64,000 nucleotides of DNA from NCBI GenBank assembly GCA_030407315.1, contig JALQPE010000601.1, positions 1 to 64,000 on the forward strand. The letters run 5' to 3'. Positions 29,263 to 39,643 of the stretch are shown in pieces (positions within the stretch are counted from its first letter, which is position 1; the number at the start of each line of letters is the position of its first letter). The notes beneath the pieces are model-generated. The model saw only the letters and a program-made list of their open reading frames with translations. It did not search any database and was not told the DNA's origin. Made by a program: the position numbers and the translations under genes. The stretch is from Asparagopsis taxiformis. Taxonomy: Eukaryota > Rhodophyta > Florideophyceae > Bonnemaisoniales > Bonnemaisoniaceae.

Positions 29263-31364
29263 AGTCATTTTTTTCTAATTTTTCATCATTGGCTCCTTAG
29301 CCTGCAATACACGTTTCCGCTCAAAAGCGTGCAGCTATACGCCAGTGTTCTAGTTCATGACGTGTCCATGACGTGTCCATCTCGAGTCCATGCCGTGTCC
29401 ATGAATCATCGATGATTTGTCTCTGATTTGTCAGTACGAAAAGCGCGCGCTTTCTCACTACGCAAGTGAAATACGCGACCTCTGGGCTCACTCTGCAACA
29501 GTATTTAAGGCTTGCGTCACGCTAAGCGCTATCGTCATCGCCTGTCGCATGGAGCACACCACCTACGCAGGATGGGGTCGCGGTGTGCAATCGCATCCCT
29601 ACGGATGTGGTTCCGCCCCGCGGCCTCATCCTTCGATAAGGTTTTCCAGCTCATTTAGTCTTTTATCCATTCCTCCTACTGTCTTTTTCTGCGGTTCTTC
29701 GTTGTTCTTCTGCTAACGTACTTTGCTGCCTTTCCTACTTTCTGTTTCGTCTTTCTCCAGGGCTACTGTCATTACTACGTTTTCTAACTTCTAATCGAGC
29801 TTTTGGCATACCGTTTCTAGCACTAACCACTGTGTTATCCACTTCTTTCCATCTCTGTGGCAGCAGAAGTTTCTGGGTTCTCTACAATACGTTTACTAAA
29901 GCTCTGGCTGCACTATCAACGGTATGTTCTCTCGCTTCTAATCATGCTTCTAGCGTTGATGAAGTTACATTCCTAGCACTAACCATTGATTCATCTATTC
30001 TTTTCCTTCCAGGTGCCAACAGAAATTTCTGGCTTCCCCTCATCTCTCTTTTCATGCCTATATGTATTTGTAGTTACTTTATGTAGAGCTAGCGTTTTGC
30101 TGTTTAGTGTCTACCATGGTAGCGTAGTTCATAGTTCCTTAGTGCAGTGTACAGATGATCTTCATGTCGTGAAAATTTTGGCGTTAGCTGCCCATTTACC
30201 TATTCCATATCCACTACACCATATCGTAAATCTTGCGTGCCCGCTACTGGCTGCACCCTAGTCTAATTCTTTATCCCTGTCCAGATTTCCATTCTTCCTA
30301 GATATCGTTTCAGTCAGACCTATCCGTCCTGCAGTTTCTCCGCAAAAGTGCGATGTGCCGCCCATTCTACCTTTCAGTTTCTACCCAGAGCGCCCACCGG
30401 TATAACCACTCTACCCAGTGGACATGGACCACGCCCACCCGACGGTACAACTACTCTACCCAGTGGACATGGACCACGCCCACCCGACGGTACAACTACT
30501 CTACCCAGTAAACATGGTCCACGCCAACCCGACAGTACAACCACTACATCCAGTGGAAGTGAACCGTACCCATTACAGTGCTCCACGGTGGAATAATTCC
30601 AGTGTCACGAGCAGGTGTGATAATAGAATATATCCGGGCTTTACACAGTACTGTAGTTTGGAAACTAACCGCGCTTTGCCTTGCGCCGCACATGCCCAGT
30701 CAATGCTCCCTTTCCAAATTTTCGTTTGGCCAGTTCCACAAGTCAGCTTGGTCACGTCCCATGAGCAAAAAGTCACCTACTCTGGAATTATTCCAATGAA
30801 TACAATAATCATACTTTGGTCACCGTCCATTCAGCGAGTGCTGCTTACGCCTGGTTTCAGACACCGGACCGTCACGGTGTGCCCATTATATTTTATAGTT
30901 TATTTCTACGAATCGCTCTGCACCTTCCACCACATATCGCAGTCACGGTGCACCCCATATCTAACTATACCCATATACAGTACTGGTTCCATTCCAACAG
31001 TCCGTGCCTGCGTGACTTGGCCCGTTCTAGTCAACCCGCCGTCCTGCTCATATATGGACGTGGTTCATTTCCATCCCTACGTGTCCTTCCGTACATGGTT
31101 CAGCCATCACCTCACGGCCACACCATAGTTCTGCTTGGTTCCTGCCTACTGTAAAACAAAATCGCCGTGCTGGTCTCAGCCCATGATTTTTTACATTTTT
31201 TTCGATGGGCCTTATCCAAACGTTGGGGATGGGCGTTCCGCTAAAATATGGTGACTAGTTCTACTGTACAATACGGCATTTTCCATGGAATATTCTCTAT
31301 TTTTGCTTATGCTGTGTTCAGTGTGGACAAGTATCGCGGGCGGAGAAAGGTGTAAGTGAGAACA
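29263..31364. other. No recognised gene; short repeats and a minisatellite
   Basis: Contains GTGTCCATGA-type short repeats at 29357-29405 and the 45-bp minisatellite at 30392-30570. A 236-codon plus-strand frame at 30418-31128 starts inside the minisatellite and has no domain or codon signal that convinces me. Whether the DNA transposon extends into this region is unclear. Confidence 0.4.
30392..30570 (+). repeat. 45-bp minisatellite, about four units
   Basis: The unit contains CCCACCCGACGGTACAACTA CTCTACCCAGTGGACATGGA CCACG; two units are near-perfect, outer units diverged. The 45-bp period is a multiple of three. One frame reads a 15-residue repeat TTLPSGHGPRPPDGT, but the flanking frame is short, so coding is doubtful. 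Confidence 0.8.
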
Positions 31365-34300
31365 CCTCCGATCTACTTTCCAGATATGCCCATTCTCCAA
31401 CTCCCCCCGAGCATCAATGAATGTGGCCCGGATGCTTGTGAGCAGTCTGCTACCTTTCAGTCTCCCTTTCGTACTTGGTTTCGTCGTGTCTTCTGCTACG
31501 CATGATCTAGATTCAAGTCGATGTAGTGTGCAATGTGCTCTTTTATGGCTTGTTTCCTATCATCTCGCTGGAAGTGTAGACTTGCCCCAGTACTTGACGC
31601 TACTATCTTGCTTCCGTATAGTCGTTTTCTTGTTCCGTATTGATTCCTTCTTCGAACAGCTCCTATAATTCGCTTCAGTTAGCAGAAGTGATTGTCAATC
31701 CCTGCAAAATGCAGAAACCTGTTGCCAATCTCACCGTTTGAAAGTGTCTCAGCAGTTGAACCACATATTCAGATTACCTCGAGTATTAAATCTTCTCACA
31801 TCTGGCCAGTGCATTCACGTAGATGTAATACGCGCGTCACGAAAGGGATCAATGGTGCCCGCAAACTGAAACTAATTGTTCCGCCTTTCACGTAGAACCA
31901 GAGGACAGTGCATCTCGGCTGAGACCCAACTGGAGGATACTTCAGGCTCCTAACAACTCTCTCTTATCACACTGCAATACTCAATCAAACCCCGTTCCCA
32001 ATTGCACCGGAATCACAAGGGAGCTCGCCCATCTCACAAAGTCACTTCCATCCAAAAGCCAAGCTGTCGGCGCATCGGAGTCGCTAGTTCGTTGCATGCT
32101 TCGCAGAAGATATCTCCGAATTTTCGTCGTCATGGGAACCTCAACACTAGGTTTGTACGCAATGTACGAAAAGTTCAGACGTTGACCCGTTCGAAAGCCT
32201 GTTCGCGAGCAAATACGTACATATCAGCGGTTCTGCCGTTCCAGCCAGCATGTCACCGCTGATCTGTTCCGCATAATAAATAGCACTATTTCCACAAACT
32301 TGACGTCCACTCGCAGAAGCACCGTGAGAAAATTATATAGCAGATATTGCAACAACAAACGGAGGTGTAAGTCGATGATCAAGGCAGTGCTGAGAGCGAA
32401 GATTGCAGATGTGACACTATCGCCGAAGTACGCGGAACGGAAATGAACGCTGAATGAGCTGATGCAGTTATTTCTTGGCGCGGTTCCGTGCCTGCTGCCA
32501 GGGGGAGATGCTCATTGTCCCGGCGTTCTACTGGTTGACACTGGATTACTGCAGAGATGAGGATTCGCTATCATCTGGGAACGACTCGGAAATCACACGC
32601 ATCTAACAACACAAAGGCTACAGAAGACATCTCCACAAACAGCAGGTACACAAGTCTCGACAGTCTGCCAGGTCGTCATGCTCCAACGAAATACGCATCC
32701 CCGCACTGAGCACAATGACATGCTGGACAGGTGACAAAATCAACTGTTAGATATGAGGTGGTACAAATGAGGTTGAGGAGACATGTCACGCGAGACGTAT
32801 GGGCTGCCTGCCAAAGACAATGCGCGATGACGGGTCATTCGGGTGTCGACGTAGGCTGGACTTGACATTGAATTTGTCGGAACATGGCCGGCGCACGACA
32901 GTGAATGAAGACTGAAGTGGAGAGCGGTCTGCGCGATGATCGAGGTCGCGAGATAAGCATGTCGGCAGTGAGTGCGATTGGGAGTTGAAGTGTCTGTGAA
33001 AGCGTTTAAAAATATGGAAAAAGAGTGTCAAAAATTTAGGGAGATCGACATTTGAGACACTGAGATCAACATATACACTACTGAATCGCGGGAGTGTCGG
33101 ATCGTTGAATGTCACACACGACTCTTCACTCGGCCGTATGTACTTCAAGCTGACGAGTTTTGAGCCATTGTTGAGCGTATTCACCGTGTGCGCAGCGGAG
33201 TTCAGGCGATGGTCGGAGTCCTGGGCAGCGCTTGTTTGGGATAGTTGAGCACGTTGATAGCGGATGTTTGACGCTGGCCAGCATGCAAAAAGTGTGCGCA
33301 TCCATCCACCCGTCGCGCAGCGTCCACAGCAACATGTGGTCTGCAGCGGTAGTAGGTGAGCAATGCGCTCGACGCATTTATTGCAACTGCATCTGACGGC
33401 AGATGCCGATTGCGTCACGTGACTAGAATTGTTATGTGTGTTCTTGTGTGGATACATGCGTTTGGCAGTTTTTCCAGATGCATCGTGTATTCCACGCTGC
33501 GCAATACGTTCCATCAGCGTATCGTTGGACACATCCATCTGTGGGCTAAATCTAGTTCCACATGCGCTTCGCTCGCTCTTTTGTACTCTCAGCGCTGGTT
33601 GATATGCATTGCGCAGCATGATCTCAACACGTGCATCGTTGTTCCTCGAGAACGAATAGTTTATCCAGACTGCGTCAGCACCGTTGGTCTTCTTAGCACC
33701 TCACTCAAGTACTACGAAGCATGATACTGAAACGTTATCCATGACCGTGTTTATTGATAAATGCTATAGTGGGACAAGTAGTCTATAATTGGTCATCGGT
33801 TTCACTGCGTCCCAAACTTCCACACTACTCCAGTTCCGTGCTCGTATGGTCACCGGTACGTGCACACTACATGACCGTTTCATCTTCGACATCATCGCTC
33901 ATCCAGTCTGTAGACCGACATTCCCATCGCTCCTACCCTCGCTGCTTCACTTCCTCCCATCCAACTCGGTTGATCCAATGTTCCATTGCGGTAGAGCACA
34001 TCAGCGTACCCAACTGTTCAGGTGCATTAGCGTGCTCCATCATGGCCCAATACTCAATTCAATATCTGTTCCGGACAACCCGTCCCCGAACCGTGGACAC
34101 GCTCAATGCATTCTTCTTCTTCCTCCCATCCCTAGCAATGTTTGCGAGATGGAGTGTGCGCTGCCCCCTCCCTCACTGCGCTCGTTCATGTGCAACGTGC
34201 GCGAGGGATGGTTGTCAACATAAACTGTATCTACGTCGTGCCTGGATGTACCAACTCATGCGATTCACCCTGTACGAACGCCGCCTCTGTTGCCTCATTG

Positions 34301-34590
34301 TGCAAGTAGCAACCTGCACAGAACACCATGAACGAACGGAAACGATCTCTCACTACGTACATCGTCATCTGTTGAAATACCCCTTCGAGTCCTACTGCGA
34401 AACAACCAAGCTGTCGCGACGCTCTCTTGGATATGCGCGATATGCAGCGATGAACTGTGTTTCTGAACAGATCGGATGGTTGGCGGCATTGCGACCGTCT
34501 GCAGACTGTGCAACGCGCACGCAGGTATCGAACGCGAATTGTCGGGATGAATCAGTTGTGACTTGACCGCGACTGCGCGCGACGCGCGCT
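31365..34590. repeat. Dispersed repeat, copy B (most complete)
   Basis: 31365-33152 matches copy C (62213-64000) with very few differences after about 31710, and 33016-34590 matches copy A (285-1845). The repeat includes a decayed TIR-domain fragment (32375-32606). Minus-strand 32786-33619 (277 codons) and plus-strand 33754-34566 (270 codons) are open here, but the corresponding frames are broken by single-base indels in copies A and C, so I do not call them genes. The unit is at least 3.2 kb and looks like a segmental duplication of host NLR-cluster DNA, not a transposon with ends. Confidence 0.75.
32375..32606 (+). pseudogene. TIR-domain fragment in repeat copy B
   Basis: The frame from ATG 32375 reads MIKAVLRAKIADVTLSPKYA, then ERK, a TGA where the intact gene has Trp, then TLNELMQLFL. 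After a one-base shift it reads ARFRACCQGEMLIVPAFYWL and TLDYCRDE, ending at TAA 32604. This aligns with the NLR TIR segment MDGAMETARIAVVILSPQFA through GVIIIPVFYRLTLEDCRNA. Both the alphaC Glu region (NEL) and the betaD strand remain readable. The rest of the gene is not recognisable nearby. Confidence 0.7.
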
Positions 34591-34740
34591 ACGATGCAAT
34601 ATAATGATTTGGAAGAACACGCGCGGGTTTCGTGGGTGTTTTTTCACGGCACATTACTGATTTGCAAAATATGGGCACCGCCACCCAGAAATAGACTACA
34701 CAGGGGACCGTACGTAAGAATGTCCGAATTTGCGAAAAGT
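34591..34740. other. Spacer with target site of the copia element
   Basis: Non-repeat DNA between repeat copy B and the next element. It ends with AAAGT (34736-34740), which recurs right after the element at 39357-39361. No gene is seen. Confidence 0.6.
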
Positions 34741-34851
34741 TGACGAATAACTCACCTCTTACACTAGTCTTACAGTATGATCACACCACTTAAGCGTCTC
34801 ATCGCCGACGGTCTCCAGGGAATAAAGACAAGGACTCTGACTTCTTCAACA
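34741..34851 (+). repeat. 5' LTR (111 bp) of the copia element
   Basis: Begins TGACGAATAACTCACC and ends GACTTCTTCAACA, with CTTACACTAGTCTTACAGTA and GGAATAAAGACAAGG (a possible polyadenylation signal AATAAA) shared with the 3' LTR. The 3' copy carries an extra stretch after its first 12 bases (see the hairpin entry). Confidence 0.85.
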
Positions 34852-34890
34852 GGTTATCGGCCCAGATGTTCCACTGCGCAGCCCACCCGC
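34852..34890 (+). promoter_or_regulatory. Half-tRNA-iMet primer-binding site
   Basis: GGTTATCGGCCCAG follows the LTR directly, matching the complement of the initiator tRNA-Met anticodon arm with one mismatch. It is followed by TTCCACTGCGCAGCC, which resembles the D-arm complement further along the same tRNA half. Confidence 0.6.
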
Positions 34891-34915
34891 CACCCATCTC
34901 TCCAGTGAAACAATT

Positions 34916-35053
34916 CCCGCTCAGGCGACGCAACACTTCCCGATCCAGCGACGTACCACCTCCCGCTCCGGCGACGTACTATCTCCCGCTCCGGCGACGC
35001 AACAATTCCCGCTCCGGTGACATACCACCTTCCGCTCCGGCGACGCAACAATC
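34916..35053 (+). repeat. 23-bp tandem repeat, six units, in the copia leader
   Basis: Units follow the pattern CCCGCTCCGGCGACGCAACA ATT, exactly 6 x 23 bp. They lie between the PBS and the gag start (35074). The core CTCCGGCGAC is also the core of the 43-bp leader repeats of the other copia family at 55228-55447 and 55893-56110. Confidence 0.8.
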
Positions 35054-35073
35054 ACCACCCCGTCTCACTGACA

Positions 35074-36119
35074 ATGTCACAGAATCCTTCATCCCCCTCT
35101 CCCATCCAAGCCGCACGCCCGTCTCCAATCCAACATCAACTGGAGATACCCTCTCTGACTCACACGAATTACATCCCCTGGAAAATTAGCGTGGAGCACT
35201 TCGCACACGCGCAACAAGTCCATGACTACCTCCTTCATCCCATTCCACCCTCCCCAGACCTTGCGATCAACAGCTCGCACCGAGAAAAACACACTCAGGC
35301 ACAACTACTCGTTGTGTCTACTCTCTCTCTCCTGAAATAATGGAGCAATTCACCGACGATACACTGTCCGGACCCATACACATCCTCTGGGCAGCGATCA
35401 AAGATCTCCTCACAGCAAAAAATCCCGCCCACACTCCTGAACACCTCCGAAGACAAGCCCGCGCCATCAAGTGGCAATCCTCCATGACGGTTATGGACTA
35501 CATCACACAACATCAAAGTGTACGCAAGCTGATGATCCGTGCGAATTACCCCGAGATTGCTAACGAGAACACAACTATCAATTTCATACTCGAAGGCCTT
35601 GAAGACCATTCGGACTGGACATCTCTGCTACTCACTATCTCCGCGCACAATGATCTTCATCCCACTGCTCCGATCTCTCAGGCTCACCTCATCACATTAA
35701 TGTTTAAGCATGACGAGATCAACAAGCGCTCAACGTCATCAGCAGGACCAAGATTTCGCAAACCAAACCCTCGCCAATTTCACCGTGGCAAAACCTCCCC
35801 TCGTCCCACTCGCAATGCACCCTCATTTCATTTTAACCCCAAGAACAATATCCAGCCACCTCTGGCTATTTTGGCCAATGGTGCAAATACCATGGTTCTA
35901 CTGGACACGACACGGACGCCTGCCGCTCATATGCAAGATCAACGCGCCTTGCTAACCCCTTTCCCAGGCAATCCCGCAAATACAACACCAAACCACAGCC
36001 TACCGCACACTACACTGAGCAGTACTCCCGTGATGACACCCAAGACAGTGACGATGAGGACGTACGTGACCAGTCATCCTCCTTCCTCCTCGACTCTGCC
36101 GCTAATCCCTCGCACCTAA
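35074..36119 (+). pseudogene. Copia gag and start of protease (frameshifted)
   Basis: Gag starts at ATG 35074 (MSQNPSSPSPIQ) with the motif IPSLTHTNYIPWKISVEHF. At a (CT)n run near 35325 the frame is lost, and it resumes as EQFTDDTLSGPIHILWAAI. The capsid-like region contains AIKWQSSMTVMDYITQHQ. Near 35870 another frame reads WCKYHGSTGHDTDAC, a Cys/His zinc knuckle (C-x2-H-x4-H-x4-C). Near 36080 the protease motif LLDSAANPSHLT appears. Two or three shifts would be needed to make one polyprotein. The (CT)n and C-rich runs are typical slippage sites. Confidence 0.75.
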
Positions 36120-36217
36120 CCTCTCCACCCCCCGGTTTCGAAGCAGTATCCTCTTGCACAATAACTGCGGATGGCCACCCTGCCACTTCCACACATCGTG
36201 GTAACCTAACAATAGAG

Positions 36218-39205
36218 ATGGACGATGATAATGCTCTCCCAACACACCCAGCGATAGTAGGCCCTGGCCTGAGGGCAAATCTTCTCTCTGTAGGGCATCT
36301 TACTAAAACAAATGACGTCGTCTTCCAGCGAAACCATGCGTTTATCACAGAACCAGCTCCTCCTCCACCTATTGACACAATTGTTGCCACTGCTCACCGT
36401 CGCAAAGACAACATGTTTGAACTTGTTGCCAGGTCTCCACCGAACACTAAAATGACTAGCACGTCCACTGCTAATACTGCACGCGCCTTCCCTGTCCGCA
36501 CTTCAACATCATCTCAAAAGATGCCAGTCTCGAAGAAACCCCTCCACAAACCACTAATCGCTCGAAACAAACGAGTTACTCCAGTAACTCGCAAATCCAC
36601 TCGCGCACCCAAGTCCCACCCCCGTATCAACACGCGAGCACGCTCCCGCATTCATGTCGAATTACCCTCGACAATCCGTGATTACCATTTCTGGCACTTG
36701 AAACTTAACCACATCCACCCCCACAAACTCCACCAAATGGCAAAACATCGCCTAGTTCCCAACCTGCCTCGCAGTCTCCTACGCACGCCCCCTCACTTGA
36801 CATGTTCCGGCTGTGCTGTCGGAAAAACGGCTGCAGCCCCCTTTCGCAAGCACCCGCGTCGTGATCCCATAGGCTCACATCTCCACTCTGACATTTATGG
36901 GCCCCTTCCTGTAGACTCTATTCATGGTAACAAATACGTTGCCACCTTCCTCGACCAAGGCAGTCGATACCTGCACATATTCTGTGCCCCCTCGAAGTCC
37001 CTCGCCGCTGCTCATACAAGCACCCACGTTGATCATGTCCATGCTACTACCCCTCATCGCATCCGACACTTCACCTCGGACAACGCCAAAGAATATTACA
37101 CTCACGACCTCACCAATTTCTTTGCAGATTTACACATATGCACTCATCCAAGCGTTCCACATACACCACAAGAAAACGGTCTTGCAGAACGCATAAACCG
37201 CACTCTGTCAAATGACGCCCGATCCTGTCTACTCACTTCCAATCTCCCAGCATCACTTTGGGAATATGCTTTCCACTCATGCGTGGACACTTACAATCAT
37301 ACTATTCACACAGCAACAGGACGAATTCCACACTCCTTGTGGACAGGCACTACACCTGAAATACACACCCTGCTCCCATTCGGAACCGCTGGACATGTGC
37401 ACACTCGGGCACCGCGAAACAAACTAGAGCCCCGCGCCATTTTCGCGCATTATGTCGGTCGTCAAGACTACTATCACTACTATGTATACGACCCTATCAA
37501 TGACAAAGTTTTTCGATGTAGGATTGCCGACTTCCAGGTGTACTATCCCGTCGATGATCCCGTCTGCACCTCTAGCCCACCATCAGTTCATCACACATCT
37601 ACTCCGTACACCGAACTGAACTCCATCAACCAAGCCCGCCGAGCACCTGATGCTCCACAATGGGCACTTGCCTGTAATTCTGAATTAGACAGCCTTGAGG
37701 AACGTGGCATTCTCACCTACGTACCGAAATCAGACCTCCCTTCCGACACCAAATTACTACCAACCACTATGGTTTTGAAGCTCAAAAAGGACAAGGACGG
37801 TACCCCTCTCCTGCGCAAGGCACGTTGCACCATACGTGGCGACAGACAAGTACCAGGAGTGCACTACGACCCTACACAGCTCTCCAGCCCTGTTGCCCAC
37901 CGCGATGCTATTCGCACATCCATCGCTCTAGCAGCCGCTCACGGCTACCACATACACCACTGGGACCTTGAGTCCGCTTTCCTTCATGAGCTGTTCACTG
38001 ACGACATCAACATATTTATTCGCCAACCCAAACGTTTTGATGGCAGTGAAAAACACCCTGGCAAAATCGCAAAGCTTACTGGTAACATGTATGGCAGTAA
38101 ACAAGCCTGTACCATATTCACCTCCGGTTTAGCGAAATTTCTCACGCTCTCCAACTTTGAGCGTCTATCATCAGACGCCTGCTCATTTGTCCTCCGCAGC
38201 CACTCCGACCGTTCGCATTTCGTCCTCCTGGTTATCACAGTGGACGACTTCCTCGTCACGTCCAACAGTCTGCAACTGCTCTCCAAGGTTAAAGATCAAC
38301 TTCGCCAAAAGTACAAACTTAAAGACCTTGGCCGTGTTGAACATATTCTTGGGTGGAAGGTGACGCACACTAACGCCGGCATCAAAATATCCCAACCTGA
38401 TTATATCAAAACACTTCTCGAAAAGTTCCGCCTCGCCGACGCCAAACCCACGTCATCCCCAATTGCGTCTGAGCTCCTTGCTCCGCATCAAACCTCTTCC
38501 AAACCCCTCAACACCTCAGAATACGACTACAAGGCACTCATTGGCTCTTTGCGGTATCTAGCCGACTCCACTCGCCCAGAAATTTCGTTCATCGTAGGGC
38601 TCCTTGGACGCCACACAAAGGCTCCAACAACACACCACTGGCAGGATGGACTTCGTGTTCTCCGCTATTTGAAGTCCACTCCCGATAATGGCATACTATA
38701 CAAGAACAGCTTCACCACTCCATTGAAAGCATACTCTGATGCTGATTTTGCAGCCTTCCCGCTCACACGAAGGTCCACAACCGGCACACTCATCATGTAT
38801 AATGATGCTCCAATAGCATGGCAATCTAAACGACAGTCTCATGTCTGTCCGTCCACCCATACTGCAGAATACGTAGCTGCCTTCCATAGTGCGATGCATC
38901 TCACCACCATACGCAACTTCCTTGCTGAACTATCTCACGCTCCTACCGACCCAACGCCTCTATACATTGATAATACCGCATCTATAGCCACGGCAACCGC
39001 GCAATTCCCCACTCCCAATGCACGCCATATCGATGTGAAGTATCACTGGCTACGGGAGCAGATTGTCCAAGGTATCATCAAGCCTATACACATATCTTCC
39101 AATCTTAACCCAGCTGATGTCTTTACCAAATCCCTCAAACCAGCGCAATTCACATCCAAACTACCTCTTCTTCGCCTCACAGTGCCCACGACGCGCGGCG
39201 ACTGA
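36218..39205 (+). CDS. Copia pol: integrase, reverse transcriptase, RNase H
   Basis: A 995-codon frame without stops. From about residue 160 it has the integrase zinc region (H-x-H in KLNHIHPHKLHQ, Cys pair in CSGCAVG). The DDE core follows: D near 224 (HSDIYGPL), D near 288 (TSDNAKEYY) and E near 321 (QENGLAERINR). Reverse transcriptase runs from about 520: RCTIRGDRQVPGVHYDPTQ, HHWDLESAFLHE and the catalytic TVDDFLV near 675. RNase H holds AYSDADFAAF (about 842), TAEYVAAF and YIDNTASIATATAQFPTP, ending TSKLPLLRLTVPTTRGD. Order IN before RT defines Ty1/Copia. All catalytic residues are present. The listed ATG is internal: protease sequence continues upstream in a different frame. Confidence 0.9.
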   Translation: MDDDNALPTHPAIVGPGLRANLLSVGHLTKTNDVVFQRNHAFITEPAPPPPIDTIVATAHRRKDNMFELVARSPPNTKMTSTSTANTARAFPVRTSTSSQKMPVSKKPLHKPLIARNKRVTPVTRKSTRAPKSHPRINTRARSRIHVELPSTIRDYHFWHLKLNHIHPHKLHQMAKHRLVPNLPRSLLRTPPHLTCSGCAVGKTAAAPFRKHPRRDPIGSHLHSDIYGPLPVDSIHGNKYVATFLDQGSRYLHIFCAPSKSLAAAHTSTHVDHVHATTPHRIRHFTSDNAKEYYTHDLTNFFADLHICTHPSVPHTPQENGLAERINRTLSNDARSCLLTSNLPASLWEYAFHSCVDTYNHTIHTATGRIPHSLWTGTTPEIHTLLPFGTAGHVHTRAPRNKLEPRAIFAHYVGRQDYYHYYVYDPINDKVFRCRIADFQVYYPVDDPVCTSSPPSVHHTSTPYTELNSINQARRAPDAPQWALACNSELDSLEERGILTYVPKSDLPSDTKLLPTTMVLKLKKDKDGTPLLRKARCTIRGDRQVPGVHYDPTQLSSPVAHRDAIRTSIALAAAHGYHIHHWDLESAFLHELFTDDINIFIRQPKRFDGSEKHPGKIAKLTGNMYGSKQACTIFTSGLAKFLTLSNFERLSSDACSFVLRSHSDRSHFVLLVITVDDFLVTSNSLQLLSKVKDQLRQKYKLKDLGRVEHILGWKVTHTNAGIKISQPDYIKTLLEKFRLADAKPTSSPIASELLAPHQTSSKPLNTSEYDYKALIGSLRYLADSTRPEISFIVGLLGRHTKAPTTHHWQDGLRVLRYLKSTPDNGILYKNSFTTPLKAYSDADFAAFPLTRRSTTGTLIMYNDAPIAWQSKRQSHVCPSTHTAEYVAAFHSAMHLTTIRNFLAELSHAPTDPTPLYIDNTASIATATAQFPTPNARHIDVKYHWLREQIVQGIIKPIHISSNLNPADVFTKSLKPAQFTSKLPLLRLTVPTTRGD

Positions 39206-39231
39206 CGAATAACTTCCTTTCCGCGCCGCGT
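39188..39231 (+). other. Hairpin at the pol end / 3' LTR boundary
   Basis: GCGCGG and ACG on the 5' side pair with CCGCGC and CGT on the 3' side, around a loop with the LTR start TGACGAATAAC. It corresponds to the hairpins at 7934, 39596 and 60300. Confidence 0.5.
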
Positions 39232-39356
39232 CCACTCCTCAGCTCTTCCTCATAACTGACCTCTTACACTAGTCTTACAGTATGATCACACTACTTAAGC
39301 GTCTCATCGCCGACGATCTCCAAGGAATAAAGACAAGGACTCTGACTTCTTCAACA
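39203..39356 (+). repeat. 3' LTR (154 bp) of the copia element
   Basis: Begins TGACGAATAAC after the purine-rich GCGCGGCGAC. It contains an extra 40-50 bases not found in the 5' LTR, then TGACCTCTTACACTAGTC onward as in the 5' LTR, and ends TTCTTCAACA. AAAGT follows. The extra block carries the 3' half of the boundary hairpin. Confidence 0.8.
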
Positions 39357-39457
39357 AAAGTAAAGGCGTTCCCATGAACAAGTTTCGGCACAGCGTTGCC
39401 ATGATATGACAAGTTGATTAGGTCAACCAAAATCGCCGTGGAAAAATGTGCATGAAA
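39357..39457. other. Host spacer between two copia insertions
   Basis: About 100 bp starting with AAAGT (TSD of the left element) and ending with TGAAA (39453-39457), the TSD of the next element, whose other copy is at 55659-55663. No gene is seen. Confidence 0.7.
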
Positions 39458-39579
39458 TGTTGAGAAAGAGATTCGTCCTGCCGGACGTTTACTTGATGGC
39501 GCGTCGTCGGCCATGTATATGTTCACGCTTGAGTCTACTGTGAATGTAATTTAATTAAATATTAGAGAATTATTTGTCA
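39458..39579 (-). repeat. 3' LTR of the split copia element
   Basis: On the minus strand TGACAAATAATTCTC to TTTCTCAACA, about 122 bp, matching 55535-55658. A further 49 bp up to 39628, also starting TGACAAATAATTCTC, precedes it and contains part of the boundary hairpin. Confidence 0.85.
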
Positions 39580-39595
39580 GGTGGTAGCAGTAGAC

Positions 39596-39643
39596 ACGGT
39601 GCGTAGAGAATATGAGAATTATTTGTCAGTCGCCGCGCACCGT
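39596..39643 (-). other. Hairpin at the pol end / 3' LTR boundary (split copia)
   Basis: ACGGTGCG pairs with CGCACCGT (8 bp), identical to the hairpin at 60300-60347 in the sister copy. Confidence 0.6.

Larger units (their letters stand above)
34741..39356 (+). mobile_element. Ty1/Copia retrotransposon, nearly complete (TSD AAAGT)
   Basis: 5' LTR 34741-34851, iMet-type PBS at 34852, leader tandem repeats, gag, protease, integrase, reverse transcriptase, RNase H, boundary hairpin and 3' LTR ending 39356. The 5-bp duplication AAAGT flanks it exactly. Pol is a single 995-codon frame without stops, while gag has frameshifts. This is the best preserved retroelement in the window, so it is probably the youngest or recently active. 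Confidence 0.9.

Noticed and set aside
30418..31128. A 236-codon gene starting in the minisatellite
   Set aside because: The start lies within the tandem repeat and the rest has no domain; long frames arise easily from the repeat.
32786..33619. A 277-codon minus-strand gene in repeat copy B
   Set aside because: The same region in copies A and C is broken by single-base indels at different places, and no domain is seen.
33754..34566. A 270-codon plus-strand gene in repeat copy B
   Set aside because: The corresponding frame in copy A is broken several times; the composition shows no coding signal and there is no domain.
34741..39356. CRISPR-like interpretation of the regular 23-bp leader repeats
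   Set aside because: The units are contiguous without spacers and sit in a retrotransposon leader in a eukaryotic context.
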